Below, in pieces: positions 16,998 to 26,485 of a stretch of DNA of 64,000 bases (the stretch's first letter is position 1; every line of letters begins with the position of its first letter). The DNA lies in contig NZ_CAIWNQ010000002.1 in the NCBI RefSeq assembly GCF_903914075.1, positions 682,001 through 746,000 on the forward strand. Direction: 5' to 3'. Both the position numbers and the translations under genes were made by a program. The notes below the pieces were generated by a model. That model saw only the letters and a program-made list of their open reading frames with translations, had not been told where the DNA came from and made no database searches. The DNA comes from Ruegeria sp. THAF57. Lineage in GTDB: Bacteria; Pseudomonadota; Alphaproteobacteria; Rhodobacterales; Rhodobacteraceae.

Positions 16998-17062
16998 CGA
17001 CGGCGACTATGCGCAGAAAGCTGACTTTGCAAAGTCTAGCTTGAGCCCAAAACGGACGTGCA
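16998..17062. repeat. Dispersed intergenic palindromic repeat, copy 8
   Basis: Immediately follows copy 7. The right outer arm is well kept (TTGAGCCCAAAACGGACGTG); the left part is diverged, so this may be a tandem partial duplication. Confidence 0.5.
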
Positions 17063-17145
17063 CTGAATTAAACGAAATTGGCTTTCGCCGCTTTCAGAAA
17101 AAAGGGGTATGAGTTTCCTTCTTTAATTCGAAGTATCGCAAATCA

Positions 17146-17155
17146 TACCTAGGTA
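17146..17155. promoter_or_regulatory. 10-bp palindrome overlapping the SDR leader
   Basis: TACCTAGGTA is a perfect palindrome directly before the AGGAGGAG ribosome-binding site. It also lies next to TCATACC, which pairs with GGTATGA at 17106-17112. A repressor or leader structure is possible; no partner regulator was identified. Confidence 0.3.
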
Positions 17156-17167
17156 GGAGGAGTTACC

Positions 17168-17896
17168 ATGAAGACAGCGGTTGTGACCGGCGCCGCGGGA
17201 GGGATGGGGCAGGCCATCTGCCGCCAATTGCAGACAAACGGGTTGCATGTGATTGGTCTGGACCTCAAAGAAGAGCGTCTGAACGAACTGGCATCAGAAT
17301 TTAGTTCGGACTTCACACCTATTTACGTTGACTTAACTGATCCTTTGGCCGTGGCTCAAACGTTTGAGCGCATTAGGACAGCCCATGGCGGTCTGGATGC
17401 TTTGGTAAACAACGCTGGCACCTGCTTTATGTCTGACTTCCCGCACATTCCGCCCGAGGAACTCGAAAAGCAGATGGCAATCAACTTTAATTCTGCATTC
17501 CATTGTTGCCAGCAAGCGGTCCAATTGATGTTAGAACGCGAAGGCATCAAAAAGATTGTAAATATCTCATCGAACGGTGCTTACAATTTCGATGTGTTCG
17601 ACCCTCCGCACTACCGCGCGTCAAAAGCAGCAATGGATACCCTTACAAAAGACCTCGCCCGTCGATACGCACAGGATAAAATCTGTGTAAATTCTCTGGC
17701 ACCTGCCATGACTAAGACACCGTTGTTCAATGTCTTGACCGAGGAAGTCTTGAAGAAAGCCGTTAGTGCCATGCCACATGGTCATGCGATGCTACCTGAG
17801 CAAATCGCCTCTTGGGTTGGTTTTCTCATTTCACCGGCAGGGGATGTTTCCAGTGGGAATGTGATTATTCTGAACCAAGGGCGCGACGTCAGATAA
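17168..17896 (+). CDS. SDR family NAD(P)-dependent oxidoreductase
   Basis: A 242-residue classical short-chain dehydrogenase. The nucleotide-binding motif TGAAGGMG is at residues 7-14, NNAGT at 81-85, the catalytic Ser near 134-135 and the Tyr-x3-Lys pair at Tyr149/Lys153 (YRASK). Asp32 at the end of strand 2 (IGLDLK) suggests a preference for NAD(H). The AGGAGGAG site fixes the start. It converges with the metallo-hydrolase gene 48 bases away. Substrate unknown. Confidence 0.87.
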   Translation: MKTAVVTGAAGGMGQAICRQLQTNGLHVIGLDLKEERLNELASEFSSDFTPIYVDLTDPLAVAQTFERIRTAHGGLDALVNNAGTCFMSDFPHIPPEELEKQMAINFNSAFHCCQQAVQLMLEREGIKKIVNISSNGAYNFDVFDPPHYRASKAAMDTLTKDLARRYAQDKICVNSLAPAMTKTPLFNVLTEEVLKKAVSAMPHGHAMLPEQIASWVGFLISPAGDVSSGNVIILNQGRDVR

Positions 17897-17944
17897 TTCT
17901 TTGGTGCGACATAATTTTCCGGAAAAATGGTCCAAGTGGTGGGA

Positions 17945-18700
17945 TCAGCTGTAGACTTCTGGTGCTTTCTTCAGATCAGGCCACTGCTTTGGACAATGCC
18001 CATAGATTACAAAGGCATCTCGCTCGGATGCCAGACGCATCAACCTGTCTGCGCTGGCAATTGCTGCATCTTCGTCCCAAGACCCGGCAAACTTCTCGTC
18101 GATTTCTGATGGTCGGGAAATCGCATCACTGGTCAATAAAATCGCCCCCGACGGAAGATCGACCATTACCGCGATCTGGCCAGGCGCATGACCGGGTGCC
18201 ATCAAAACTAAGATACCCGGCCCAATCTCTACGTCGTCATCAATTACCAGGTAATCCTGCTCGGGCCATTCCATCAGCCGCATATCGCCCCAATACAAGG
18301 GGCGAGGTAAGGCTCGCTCGGCAGAGGAGATGAGAATGGGACTGTTTGGAAAGTCGCCCAATGCACCGATATGGTCGATATGGGAGTGCGTACAAATCTG
18401 TAATGTAATGTCTGACGGAATAAGCCCGAGTTTTGCCAGCTGTGCGCGTGGCAGATTATCTGGTTCGCACTTCAGAACCTCGCCAAACTCGAACAATCGA
18501 TCTTCTTTGACCGCGGCGTCCGTATCAATGGCGTATTTTTCAGGAAATCCAGTGTCGATGAGTATTGCTTCTTCCAAATCTGTTCGGATCAGAAACCCGC
18601 AGATACCTATGATGCGGCCAGTGGAATGGACCTTGAACAGCCCGTAGTCCAAAACCACAAGGTCAATCGGTCGCCCTTTGACAAATCCCTCTGCTTGCAC
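17945..18700 (-). CDS. MBL-fold metallo-hydrolase (N-acyl-homoserine-lactonase-like)
   Basis: A 251-residue metallo-beta-lactamase-fold hydrolase. The metal motif is HSHIDH (His105, His107, Asp109, His110), followed by APGHAPGQ, LLTSDA and YGHCP, giving the remaining ligands in the order seen in AttM/AiiA-type lactonases. No signal peptide, so probably cytoplasmic. The start is a GTG at 18700 preceded by GGGAGAGAG; no better ATG exists. It is divergent from the aminotransferase with only 41 bases between the starts. Lactonase activity is possible, but the fold covers many reactions. Confidence 0.75.
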   Translation of the reverse strand: MQAEGFVKGRPIDLVVLDYGLFKVHSTGRIIGICGFLIRTDLEEAILIDTGFPEKYAIDTDAAVKEDRLFEFGEVLKCEPDNLPRAQLAKLGLIPSDITLQICTHSHIDHIGALGDFPNSPILISSAERALPRPLYWGDMRLMEWPEQDYLVIDDDVEIGPGILVLMAPGHAPGQIAVMVDLPSGAILLTSDAISRPSEIDEKFAGSWDEDAAIASADRLMRLASERDAFVIYGHCPKQWPDLKKAPEVYS

Positions 18701-18741
18701 AGACTCTCTCCCTGATTGACTACAAAGATTTTGAGTAGAGC

Positions 18742-19860
18742 ATGAAAGTCAAGATACACACACTTTTTCAATACCTACTGGATACCACGGAAGCGGATCC
18801 AGAAGCTTTCGTTGGGTTTTCCTTGTCCGAGTCGCCGCGTTTGGGTGAGTTCATGAATGCGCTGGATCCAGCGCTGCCGTTGGATTGGAACCAAAAGAGC
18901 TTTCGGGGTCTGCCCGCTTTACGACGGCATGTTTTGGACCGCGCCGGCTTGTCTGATGTTTGCAAGCCAGACGATGTTCTGATCACCGCCGGCGCCGCGG
19001 AAGCCAATTATCTTGCATTCATGCAATTGGTCCAACCGGGCGACGAAGTCGTAACGGAACGTCCGGGCTGGCCACAAGCGGGCGTATTGGCAGAGGCAGT
19101 TGACGCGACGCTAAAAGTTGTCGACCGCGAAGAGAGAGCTGGTTGGGTATTGCCGCTCGACAAAGTTGAGGCCGCAGTAACAACGCGCACGCGGCTCATC
19201 TTTATGACCAACCCCAATAACCCCACTGGGCAGTTGATGACACAAGCGGAGCTGGAAAGGCTTGTCCAAATCGCAGATCGCGTAGGTGCATGGCTGGTTG
19301 TTGACGAAGTTTACGCGGGATTGGAGTGGGACGGGTCCCGTGCCCCTTCGATTGCTGGTTTGTATCCAAGGGGTATCACGACGGGCAGCGTTTCCAAGGC
19401 ACTGGGGCTCCAGGGGCTACGCACCGGCTGGATGATATGCCGTGATTCAGATCTCATTTGGGATGCTATTATTCTGCGGGAAAACTCGAGCGAAATTATG
19501 AATATTCTCGGCGAAGTCATCGCGGAAATTGCCTTGAGGTCTGACCGATATAATCAGGCTTTGAAAACTGCACGGGCAGCTGGGATGAAAACGTTGGAAC
19601 GCCTGGATAGGTTTGTTGCCGATCAGCCCAACCTCGATTGGGTCAAACCTCAGGCTGGATTAATTGGTTTGGCACGGCTCGATGGGATTGATGGCGACGT
19701 GTTCGCCAAACGCTTGCTCGCCGATCCCTATCGGACATTTCTACTACCGGGTTCGTCTTACGGGATGCAGAACCACATCCGACTGGGTGTGGGGGGAGGT
19801 GCTGCTGCCAACCTCGACCTTGGCCTAGAGCGCATGGGCGAACTATTGGCAAACTGGTAG
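18742..19860 (+). CDS. PLP-dependent aminotransferase, class I/II
   Basis: A 372-residue fold-type I enzyme. The PLP-binding Lys is K219 in TTGSVSKALGLQG; NPNNPTG (157-163), VVDEVYAG (187-193) and a final Arg region (NHIRLGVGGG) are all in place. The chain is slightly shorter than aspartate aminotransferase. It resembles the enzymes annotated near arginine- or tryptophan-derived pathways, but the substrate cannot be read. It shares a very short divergent promoter with the lactonase-like gene, so the pair may be co-regulated. Confidence 0.85.
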   Translation: MKVKIHTLFQYLLDTTEADPEAFVGFSLSESPRLGEFMNALDPALPLDWNQKSFRGLPALRRHVLDRAGLSDVCKPDDVLITAGAAEANYLAFMQLVQPGDEVVTERPGWPQAGVLAEAVDATLKVVDREERAGWVLPLDKVEAAVTTRTRLIFMTNPNNPTGQLMTQAELERLVQIADRVGAWLVVDEVYAGLEWDGSRAPSIAGLYPRGITTGSVSKALGLQGLRTGWMICRDSDLIWDAIILRENSSEIMNILGEVIAEIALRSDRYNQALKTARAAGMKTLERLDRFVADQPNLDWVKPQAGLIGLARLDGIDGDVFAKRLLADPYRTFLLPGSSYGMQNHIRLGVGGGAAANLDLGLERMGELLANW

Positions 19861-20048
19861 ATTTAGGACACTCATTTCGACGGTTCGGGCTGCAAAGTCG
19901 GTCAAATAACGTTGCCCGCCCCAAGCTGACACTACGCCCAATTTTGGTGCAAGTTCACCTGCCATACGCTGAAAGCTCTATCGCTAGAATAACGCTGTCG
20001 GCGCGCTAGTTCGAAGATGGAACAACTGATTCATAAACAAGGTTCGAA

Positions 20049-20522
20049 ATGACAGGTTGGACAACTGAAAACGTCCAAGACTATCCGCGACCACCTGCGC
20101 TGCGGGCAGTGCCTCATCGAGTGCGGATCGAGCTCGGCGGTCAAGCAATCGTGAAAACCGATCAGGCGTTTCAGGTTCTCGAAACCCATCACGCCCCCAC
20201 GTATTATATTCCGCCGCAAGACATTGATGCCGTTCTGACAAAGGCCTCAGGTAGATCATTCTGCGAGTGGAAGGGTGTTGCGAGCTACTGGGACGTTCAG
20301 AACGGGGCAGCTGCGGCTAAGAAAGCTGCGTGGAGTTATGCGGCACCAACCATCAAATTTGAACGGATTAAGGGCTATCTCGCCTTTTACGCCGGACTTA
20401 TGGACGCTTGTTTTGTTGGTGAGTACCCGGTGATCCCGCAACCCGGGGACTTCTATGGAGGTTGGGTCACCGAAAACTTGAAGGGTCGCATAAAAGGCGC
20501 TCCGGGCACGGAATTTTGGTGA
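20049..20522 (+). CDS. DUF427 domain-containing protein
   Basis: A 157-residue protein matching the DUF427 beta-rich fold: the blocks VLETHHAPTYYIPPQDID, CEWKGVASYWDV and YGGWVTENLKG are characteristic. The function is unknown. It ends 6 bases before the ABC1-kinase gene, suggesting co-transcription. Confidence 0.87.
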   Translation: MTGWTTENVQDYPRPPALRAVPHRVRIELGGQAIVKTDQAFQVLETHHAPTYYIPPQDIDAVLTKASGRSFCEWKGVASYWDVQNGAAAAKKAAWSYAAPTIKFERIKGYLAFYAGLMDACFVGEYPVIPQPGDFYGGWVTENLKGRIKGAPGTEFW

Positions 20523-20528
20523 GTATTG

Positions 20529-21848
20529 ATGACCGACCCTAAATCCTCACCAACCCCTTTGGCAGTTCCTACAAGCCGTTTGGGCCGTGTTGCCGGTTTA
20601 AGCAGCATGACGGCAGGCATTGCGGGGAACATGGCAGCACGCGCCCTAAGAGAGATCGGTCGCGGCGCGCGACCCGATATGCGTGGTTTGTTGATGACAC
20701 CCGGCAACGTGACACGAGTCGCGGATCAACTCGCTCGCATGCGAGGCGCCGCGATGAAGGTGGGTCAGTTGATTTCGATGGATGCAGGTGAGGTCTTGCC
20801 GCCTGAACTGGCTGACATCATGGCGCGTTTACGAGATCAGGCGCATTTCATGCCACCGAAACAATTGCGTGACGTCCTGAACCGAGCTTGGGGTGCAGAT
20901 TGGCGAAAATCCTTCAAAGACTTTAACGTTAGGCCCATAGCGGCAGCGAGCATTGGGCAAGTACATCGTGCGACATTGAAAGACGGGCGCGATGTGGCGA
21001 TCAAAGTGCAATATCCCGGTATCGCGCGCAGTATCGACAGCGACGTGGCCAACGTTGCCACTCTGGTTCGCATGTCAGGTCTGCTTCCCCAAAGCTTTGA
21101 TCTGGCTCCGTATATCCAAGAGGCGCGCAGTCAATTACATGAAGAAACGGACTATGAACGCGAGGGGCAATATCTGCGCTGTTTTGCTGATCTATTGCAG
21201 GGCGATGAAGCGTTTAAAATCCCAGAGTTCTATGCAGATTGGAGCACGCCAGAAGTTCTGACGATGTCCTTTCTGGAAGGTCGCCCTATCGAGGCCATGA
21301 GTGATGAGACAAGCGAGGAACGCAATCGAGTCTCAGAGGCCTTGGTCAATCTCACGCTGAGCGAGGTTTTTGAGTTCGGTATGATGCAGAGCGATCCAAA
21401 CTTTGCCAATTACCGATACAACCCATCCAATGGAAAAATCGGTCTCTTGGATTTTGGCGCGGCACGCGCACTGCAACCATCTGCAATAGATGGATACGTG
21501 GATCTATTGCGCGCCGGTTTGCTTGAAGACGGCGCGGCGCTTCGAAAGGCTGCCATACAACTGAAGCTTATTGAAGGTGATGGCCCATTTGACGACCGGA
21601 TCCTCAGAATGATCCGTAGCGTTTTCGAAGCAATTCTATCTGCGAATGAATTTGATTTCTCTGACCGAACGATTTTCCACCGCCTGAACAAAGAGAGTAT
21701 GGCTCTGATCGAGGTCGGCTATATCCCACCCCAGGTGCCAATGGACGTTCTTTACCTTCAGCGAAAGATTGGAGGAATGTTTCTGTTGGCTACTCGATTG
21801 AATGCCTCGCTGCCCGTGAAGATGCTGCTTGAAAAGTACGTCATCTGA
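20529..21848 (+). CDS. ABC1/AarF (UbiB-like) atypical kinase family protein
   Basis: A 439-residue member of the UbiB/ADCK family. The diagnostic KxGQ motif is AAMKVGQLISMD, the Ala-rich loop is PIAAASIGQVHRA, the catalytic Lys is in VAIKVQYPG, the ExD motif is HEETDYEREG and the metal-binding DFG is LLDFGAAR. The catalytic-loop region reads QSDPNFANY instead of the usual HADPHPGN, as in some shorter ADCK paralogues. The in-frame TTG at 20526 is less likely than the ATG at 20529. These proteins act as ATPases in quinone or lipid metabolism; the partner here is unknown. Confidence 0.88.
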   Translation: MTDPKSSPTPLAVPTSRLGRVAGLSSMTAGIAGNMAARALREIGRGARPDMRGLLMTPGNVTRVADQLARMRGAAMKVGQLISMDAGEVLPPELADIMARLRDQAHFMPPKQLRDVLNRAWGADWRKSFKDFNVRPIAAASIGQVHRATLKDGRDVAIKVQYPGIARSIDSDVANVATLVRMSGLLPQSFDLAPYIQEARSQLHEETDYEREGQYLRCFADLLQGDEAFKIPEFYADWSTPEVLTMSFLEGRPIEAMSDETSEERNRVSEALVNLTLSEVFEFGMMQSDPNFANYRYNPSNGKIGLLDFGAARALQPSAIDGYVDLLRAGLLEDGAALRKAAIQLKLIEGDGPFDDRILRMIRSVFEAILSANEFDFSDRTIFHRLNKESMALIEVGYIPPQVPMDVLYLQRKIGGMFLLATRLNASLPVKMLLEKYVI

Positions 21849-22077
21849 ACTAGCCCAATTCACTCAAAACCAACAAGGCGAACAACTACAAACCTGCGTC
21901 ACTGATCAGCGTGACCAACGCAAGATGAAGTGTGAATACGGCGCGAATGCTGCCAAACGCGGATTCGAGAACGTCTTTGAAGAGCCAAGGCCGCGTCCAC
22001 AGCGAAGTGGAGAAGTGGTTGAAACAAAGATCCAATTTCTGTGGCCATACGTACAGTACTTGAAGAACGGAGGTATC

Positions 22078-23592
22078 GTGCAAGTCGTTTGGTTCAAACG
22101 GGATTTACGGGTAAATGATCATCCGGCACTTTCGCAAGCGTCTGAGGTCGGGCCAGTTCTGCCACTCTATGTTGTTGAACCGGAGCTTTGGCAGCAACCC
22201 GACGCGTCAACACGGCAGTGGAACTTTGCTGCTGAGACAATCGCCGGACTTCGAAAAGACCTTGGGGAACTTGGCCAGCCTCTTGTTGTGCGCACCGGGC
22301 AGATTGTGTCGGTCCTATCCGAGTTGAAGGATTGTGGTCTAGTCGACGTACTTTGGTCACACGAGGAAACAGGGAACAATTGGACGTATCAGCGGGACCT
22401 TCAGGTCGCGGCTTGGTGCAAGGATCATGGTGTGCATTGGCACGAAGTGCAAAACCACGGCGTTTTTCGAAGGCTCAAGTCTCGCGATGGCTGGGCGGGA
22501 CAGTGGGACAGGTATATGGCATTGCCCGTTTCGTCACCAGTTGCGCTTAAACCAATCGACATAGAGCCAGGGTATATTCCCACGGCGCGCGACCTCGGCT
22601 TGCGGGATGGTCTGTGCGTTGGTCGTCAAGCCGGTGGACGAGCTGCGGGTTTGGAGCGGCTGAACAGCTTTCTGACCTACCGAGGCAAAAGATACCAACG
22701 CGAGATGTCCAGCCCTTTGGAGGGAGCCGTTGCGTGTTCGCGGCTATCACCCTACCTGGCTTGGGGCGCGCTTTCGATGCGCGAGGTAACCCAAGCGACT
22801 GAAAAGCAAAGACGCAGATTGCCGTCGCAAGCAAAGGACTGGCGCAATTCGCTGCGCTCGTTTTCAGGCCGATTGCATTGGCATTGCCATTTCATTCAGA
22901 AACTTGAGGATGAACCTCGAATTGAGTTTGAAAATTTGCATCGGCTCTACGACGGGCTTCGACCGAAAGCGCCAGATTGCGAGCTTTTGGCTGCCTGGTG
23001 CAAAGGCGAAACGGGATATCCGTTTTTGGATGCATGCATGCGGTCATTGCAAGCGACGGGGTGGCTCAACTTTCGGATGCGCGCAATGGTGATGGCCACG
23101 GCGAGCTATCATCTCTGGCTGGATTGGCGTGCCCCGGGGGAGCATTTGGCGCGCATGTTTACCGACTATGAGCCGGGCATTCACTGGAGTCAGGTGCAAA
23201 TGCAATCGGGCACCACCGGAATCAATACCGTGCGCATCTATAACCCAGTTAAGCAGGGTTACGATCAGGACCCTGATGGGGTGTTCATTCGGACATGGTT
23301 GCCGGAATTGGCCAATATTTCGGATCAGCATATACACGAACCCTGGAAAGCTGAAAGCGCGCAGAAAATCGTTGGAACGGTCTATCCAGATCGTGTTTTT
23401 GACCATCTCGCAGCAGCTAAAGCCGCGCGCGAGCGGGTTTGGGATGTCCGCCGGAGCACTGAGTTTCGCGCCCAAGCGCAAGCCATCTCGGCAAAGCACG
23501 CGAGCCGAAAGACCAGGTGGACTGCTCGCAAAGATGCGCGGTCGGCTCAAGATCAAGAGCAACTCGACCTGCCTTTGGGGGACCAACGATGA
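22078..23592 (+). CDS. Cryptochrome/deoxyribodipyrimidine photolyase (class I-like, two-domain)
   Basis: A 504-residue flavoprotein expected to repair UV pyrimidine dimers using light, or to act as a photoreceptor. An N-terminal alpha/beta antenna domain ([14 protein letters not shown] at residues 5-18) is followed by the helical FAD domain with [42 protein letters not shown], and the [16 protein letters not shown] active-site helix region. The start is a GTG at 22078, chosen because GGAGG stands 5-6 bases upstream and the next residues begin the conserved antenna domain; an open frame continues upstream without homology. First gene of a five-gene overlapping unit. Confidence 0.87.
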   Translation: MQVVWFKRDLRVNDHPALSQASEVGPVLPLYVVEPELWQQPDASTRQWNFAAETIAGLRKDLGELGQPLVVRTGQIVSVLSELKDCGLVDVLWSHEETGNNWTYQRDLQVAAWCKDHGVHWHEVQNHGVFRRLKSRDGWAGQWDRYMALPVSSPVALKPIDIEPGYIPTARDLGLRDGLCVGRQAGGRAAGLERLNSFLTYRGKRYQREMSSPLEGAVACSRLSPYLAWGALSMREVTQATEKQRRRLPSQAKDWRNSLRSFSGRLHWHCHFIQKLEDEPRIEFENLHRLYDGLRPKAPDCELLAAWCKGETGYPFLDACMRSLQATGWLNFRMRAMVMATASYHLWLDWRAPGEHLARMFTDYEPGIHWSQVQMQSGTTGINTVRIYNPVKQGYDQDPDGVFIRTWLPELANISDQHIHEPWKAESAQKIVGTVYPDRVFDHLAAAKAARERVWDVRRSTEFRAQAQAISAKHASRKTRWTARKDARSAQDQEQLDLPLGDQR

Positions 23593-23726
23593 GGATGCGG
23601 AAGAAAGCCGATTTGCCCCAGAAAATCTGCCCGATCTGCAAGCGCCCGTTCACCTGGCGCAAGAAATGGGAAAACGTTTGGGATCAAGTGAAATACTGCT
23701 CAAAAAAATGCAGGTCGGCCGCATGA
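23589..23726 (+). CDS. DUF2256 domain-containing small zinc-ribbon protein
   Basis: A 45-residue basic protein with one Cys4 zinc ribbon: [10 protein letters not shown] then YCSKKCR. It overlaps the photolyase stop (ATGA) and the next start (ATGA), so all three genes are coupled. DUF2256 genes are repeatedly found next to photolyase/cryptochrome genes, but their role is unknown; DNA or RNA contact, or assembly of the flavoprotein, are possible. Confidence 0.85.
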   Translation: MRMRKKADLPQKICPICKRPFTWRKKWENVWDQVKYCSKKCRSAA

Positions 23727-24967
23727 CCGAGATTTTTCCAGAAATTGTGGAAGCGAAAGAGACGATCAGTTTCAAGCCCACACGAACCAATGGCCTTAAA
23801 AGGCTGAAGCAGTTCGTAGGACGCGCCGGTCGGCATTATGCAGGTAAGCGGAACTACGATTTTGGGACCGATCAACGCAGCAATGTATCGGGTTTGTCAC
23901 CTTGGGTGCGCCACCGTTTGATAACGGAACAAGAGGTACTGGCGACTGTACTAGCGTCACATAATCCCGACGCGGCGGAGAAGTTCGTTCAAGAAGTGTT
24001 CTGGCGCACTTACTTCAAGGGCTGGCTGGAACAGAGGCCCAGCGTCTGGGCACATTATCAACGGGATCTGTTGAGCGCTTTAGAGCGACTAAAATCCGAT
24101 CAGGGCTTAGAGATCCGTTTCAACGATGCAGTGAACGGCAATACCGGCATCGACTGTTTCGATCATTGGGCGCGGGAACTGGTGACGACCGGTTACCTCC
24201 ACAACCATGCGCGCATGTGGTTTGCATCAATTTGGATTTTTACGCTCCACATACCCTGGCATCTTGGCGCGGACTTCTTTTTGCGGCATTTGCTGGATGG
24301 CGATCCCGCGTCAAACACGCTGAGCTGGCGGTGGGTCGGCGGATTGCACACGAAAGGCAAAACCTACCTCGCGCGACCCGATAATATTGCCAAATACACG
24401 CAAGGACGGTTTCAACCAAAAGGCCTCGCCAAATTTGCAAAACCGTTGACCGAGCCGCTAGATCACCCGCTCATTCCACTTTCTATCCCGCTCATTCCCG
24501 CGGACAGCCCTTATCTGTTGCTGTTGACAGAGGATGATCTGTCAAGTGACTGCTTAGTGCGGACATCGCCTGCGGCCGCGATTGGACTTTTGGCGACGCA
24601 TGGTCGGTCTCCAAACCCGATGGGGGACGCCGCAAAGGATTTTGCCAAGGGCGCGATTAACAGCGCCCTGGAACCCTACGGAAAGCTTGCTCAGTCCGCC
24701 GAAGACTGGAGTGGTCCGTTGATCAAGGCAGCACGGAATGCTGGTGTCACAACCATTGCAACAGCCTATACGCCTGTCGGTCCCACTCGGTCACGATTGG
24801 ATCGTGCGGAACCCTTTTTGAGGGACGCAGGCCTATCCTTGAATCGGATTCTTCGGCCTTACGACGCTTTGACATGGCCTCACGCAAGGGCCGGCTTCTT
24901 TGGTCTTCGAAAGAAGATCCCATCGCTTTTGAGCCAATTAAACCTGGCCACCCAACCAAGGCCATAG
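23723..24967 (+). CDS. FAD-binding cryptochrome/photolyase-like protein with the antenna-like domain at the C-terminus
   Basis: A 414-residue flavoprotein. Residues about 15-260 match the helical FAD domain of cryptochromes ([55 protein letters not shown]). The N-terminal alpha/beta domain of normal photolyases is absent; instead an alpha/beta segment of about 140 residues follows the FAD domain (LLLLTEDDL..., [34 protein letters not shown]). This arrangement looks like domain inversion or loss. The start at 23723 overlaps the DUF2256 stop. Confidence 0.8.
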   Translation: MTEIFPEIVEAKETISFKPTRTNGLKRLKQFVGRAGRHYAGKRNYDFGTDQRSNVSGLSPWVRHRLITEQEVLATVLASHNPDAAEKFVQEVFWRTYFKGWLEQRPSVWAHYQRDLLSALERLKSDQGLEIRFNDAVNGNTGIDCFDHWARELVTTGYLHNHARMWFASIWIFTLHIPWHLGADFFLRHLLDGDPASNTLSWRWVGGLHTKGKTYLARPDNIAKYTQGRFQPKGLAKFAKPLTEPLDHPLIPLSIPLIPADSPYLLLLTEDDLSSDCLVRTSPAAAIGLLATHGRSPNPMGDAAKDFAKGAINSALEPYGKLAQSAEDWSGPLIKAARNAGVTTIATAYTPVGPTRSRLDRAEPFLRDAGLSLNRILRPYDALTWPHARAGFFGLRKKIPSLLSQLNLATQPRP

Positions 24968-24970
24968 CCG

Positions 24971-26470
24971 GTGTCCACTGCCGCGCTTCTACTTCCCAAC
25001 CAATTGTTTGCCCAGCACCCCGGTGTCGCCGCCCGACCCGACGCGGTTGTGCTTTTCGAAGACCCGCTTTTCTTTTGCGATGCGTTTTATCCTGCCACGA
25101 TGCACAAGCAAAAGCTTTGGCTGCACCGTGCTTCCATGACGCGCTATCGCGATGGCTTGGTCGCAAAGGGATTTGATGCCGCGATTTGGCCCTTTGAGCG
25201 GCAGCCGGGCGCATGCCTGTGCCTGTTTCAAAGTCTGCGGGACCGCGGCATCAGCCATATAGTCATGGTTGATCCGGTAGACTTCATTGCAGAAAAACGT
25301 CTTAGGGCGGCGGCTGGCAAAACCGATATCACGCTCGATTTCCAGCCATCACCTGGTTTTTTGAACACTCGGGCCGACAATCAGGATTGGTTTGCCGGTC
25401 GAAAACGCTGGTTCATGGCAGAGTTCTACAAAAGCCAACGCCGCCGCTTGAATGTGTTGATGGACGGCGGTCAACCGACGGGTGGACAGTGGAGCTTTGA
25501 CGAGGAAAACCGCAAGAAAGTACCTAAGGCGCTGTTGGGCAGCCTGCCCTGGATCGACTGGCCTGTCCATGACGCCGTTGATGAAGCTGCAAAAGCAAGT
25601 GTTCTTGCTGACTTTCCAGAAGCATTGGGCAGCCTGGATACGTTGTACTATCCGACATCACACAAAGCTGCGTCCGACTGGCTGGCGCAGTTTCTGGAAC
25701 GGCGGTTTTATCACTTTGGCGACTATGAAGATGCCATTGTTGCGGGCGAAAATTGGCTGTGGCATGCCGTTCTCACGCCAGCCTTGAACATTGGATTGTT
25801 GACGCCCAGACAGGTTTTGGACGCTGCCCTGGCGCATGCGGATCGCAAGGGCGTTCCCCTGAATTCGGTGGAAGGTTTTGTCCGTCAGATCATTGGTTGG
25901 CGCGAGTTTATGCGCGCGACCTATGAGAGCCTGGGTGTGCCGATGCGCACTACAAATCATTGGGGCCATCACCGCCCAATGCCCCGCGCTTTCTACGACG
26001 GAACCACTGGTATTGATCCGCTGGATGACACGATCAAAAGGGTGCTCAAGACAGGGTATTGTCATCATATTGAACGCCTCATGGTTTTGGGTGGATTTAT
26101 GTTTCTGTGCGAAATTAATCCGGATCATGTCTATCGCTGGTTTATGGAAATGTTCGTCGACAGCTATGATTGGGTTATGGTTCCCAATGCCTACGCGATG
26201 AGCCAGCATGCCGATGGCGGGTTGATCACCACCAAACCGTACTTTTCGGGCTCAAACTATGTTCGCAAAATGAGCCATTGGGGCAAGGGGCCATGGGCCG
26301 ATATTTGGGACGGGCTGTATTGGCGCTTTATTCTGAAACACAGCGATAGACTGGCTGGCAATCCCCGATGGGCGATGATGTGCCGTACGGCTGAACGGAT
26401 GTCGCCAGAGGCCAAGAGCACGCACATAAAGACGGCTGAAGCTTTTTTGCGACGGATGACACAAGCATGA
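24971..26470 (+). CDS. Cryptochrome/photolyase of the PF04244 (bacterial 6-4 photolyase-related) family
   Basis: A 499-residue flavoprotein of the family that includes PhrB/CryB. An N-terminal Rossmann-like domain (LLLPNQLFAQHP) precedes the FAD domain with VEGFVRQIIGWREFMR, GYCHHIERLMVL, MVPNAYAMSQHADGG and GLYWRFI. PhrB-type members carry four Cys ligands for a [4Fe-4S] cluster; the usual C-x2-C pair after the SGNY/SGSNY segment is replaced here by HWGKGP, and the last Cys position by ADIWDG, so the cluster is probably absent. Start is a GTG four bases after the preceding stop, with a weak AAGG site. Confidence 0.84.
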   Translation: MSTAALLLPNQLFAQHPGVAARPDAVVLFEDPLFFCDAFYPATMHKQKLWLHRASMTRYRDGLVAKGFDAAIWPFERQPGACLCLFQSLRDRGISHIVMVDPVDFIAEKRLRAAAGKTDITLDFQPSPGFLNTRADNQDWFAGRKRWFMAEFYKSQRRRLNVLMDGGQPTGGQWSFDEENRKKVPKALLGSLPWIDWPVHDAVDEAAKASVLADFPEALGSLDTLYYPTSHKAASDWLAQFLERRFYHFGDYEDAIVAGENWLWHAVLTPALNIGLLTPRQVLDAALAHADRKGVPLNSVEGFVRQIIGWREFMRATYESLGVPMRTTNHWGHHRPMPRAFYDGTTGIDPLDDTIKRVLKTGYCHHIERLMVLGGFMFLCEINPDHVYRWFMEMFVDSYDWVMVPNAYAMSQHADGGLITTKPYFSGSNYVRKMSHWGKGPWADIWDGLYWRFILKHSDRLAGNPRWAMMCRTAERMSPEAKSTHIKTAEAFLRRMTQA

Positions 26471-26485
26471 ACACTATGGTGGCGC

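Noticed and set aside
21829..22077. N-terminal extension of the class I-like photolyase from 21829
   Set aside because: The frame is open, but overlaps the ABC1-kinase end and lacks homology; GGAGG with GTG at 22078 starts the conserved antenna domain.
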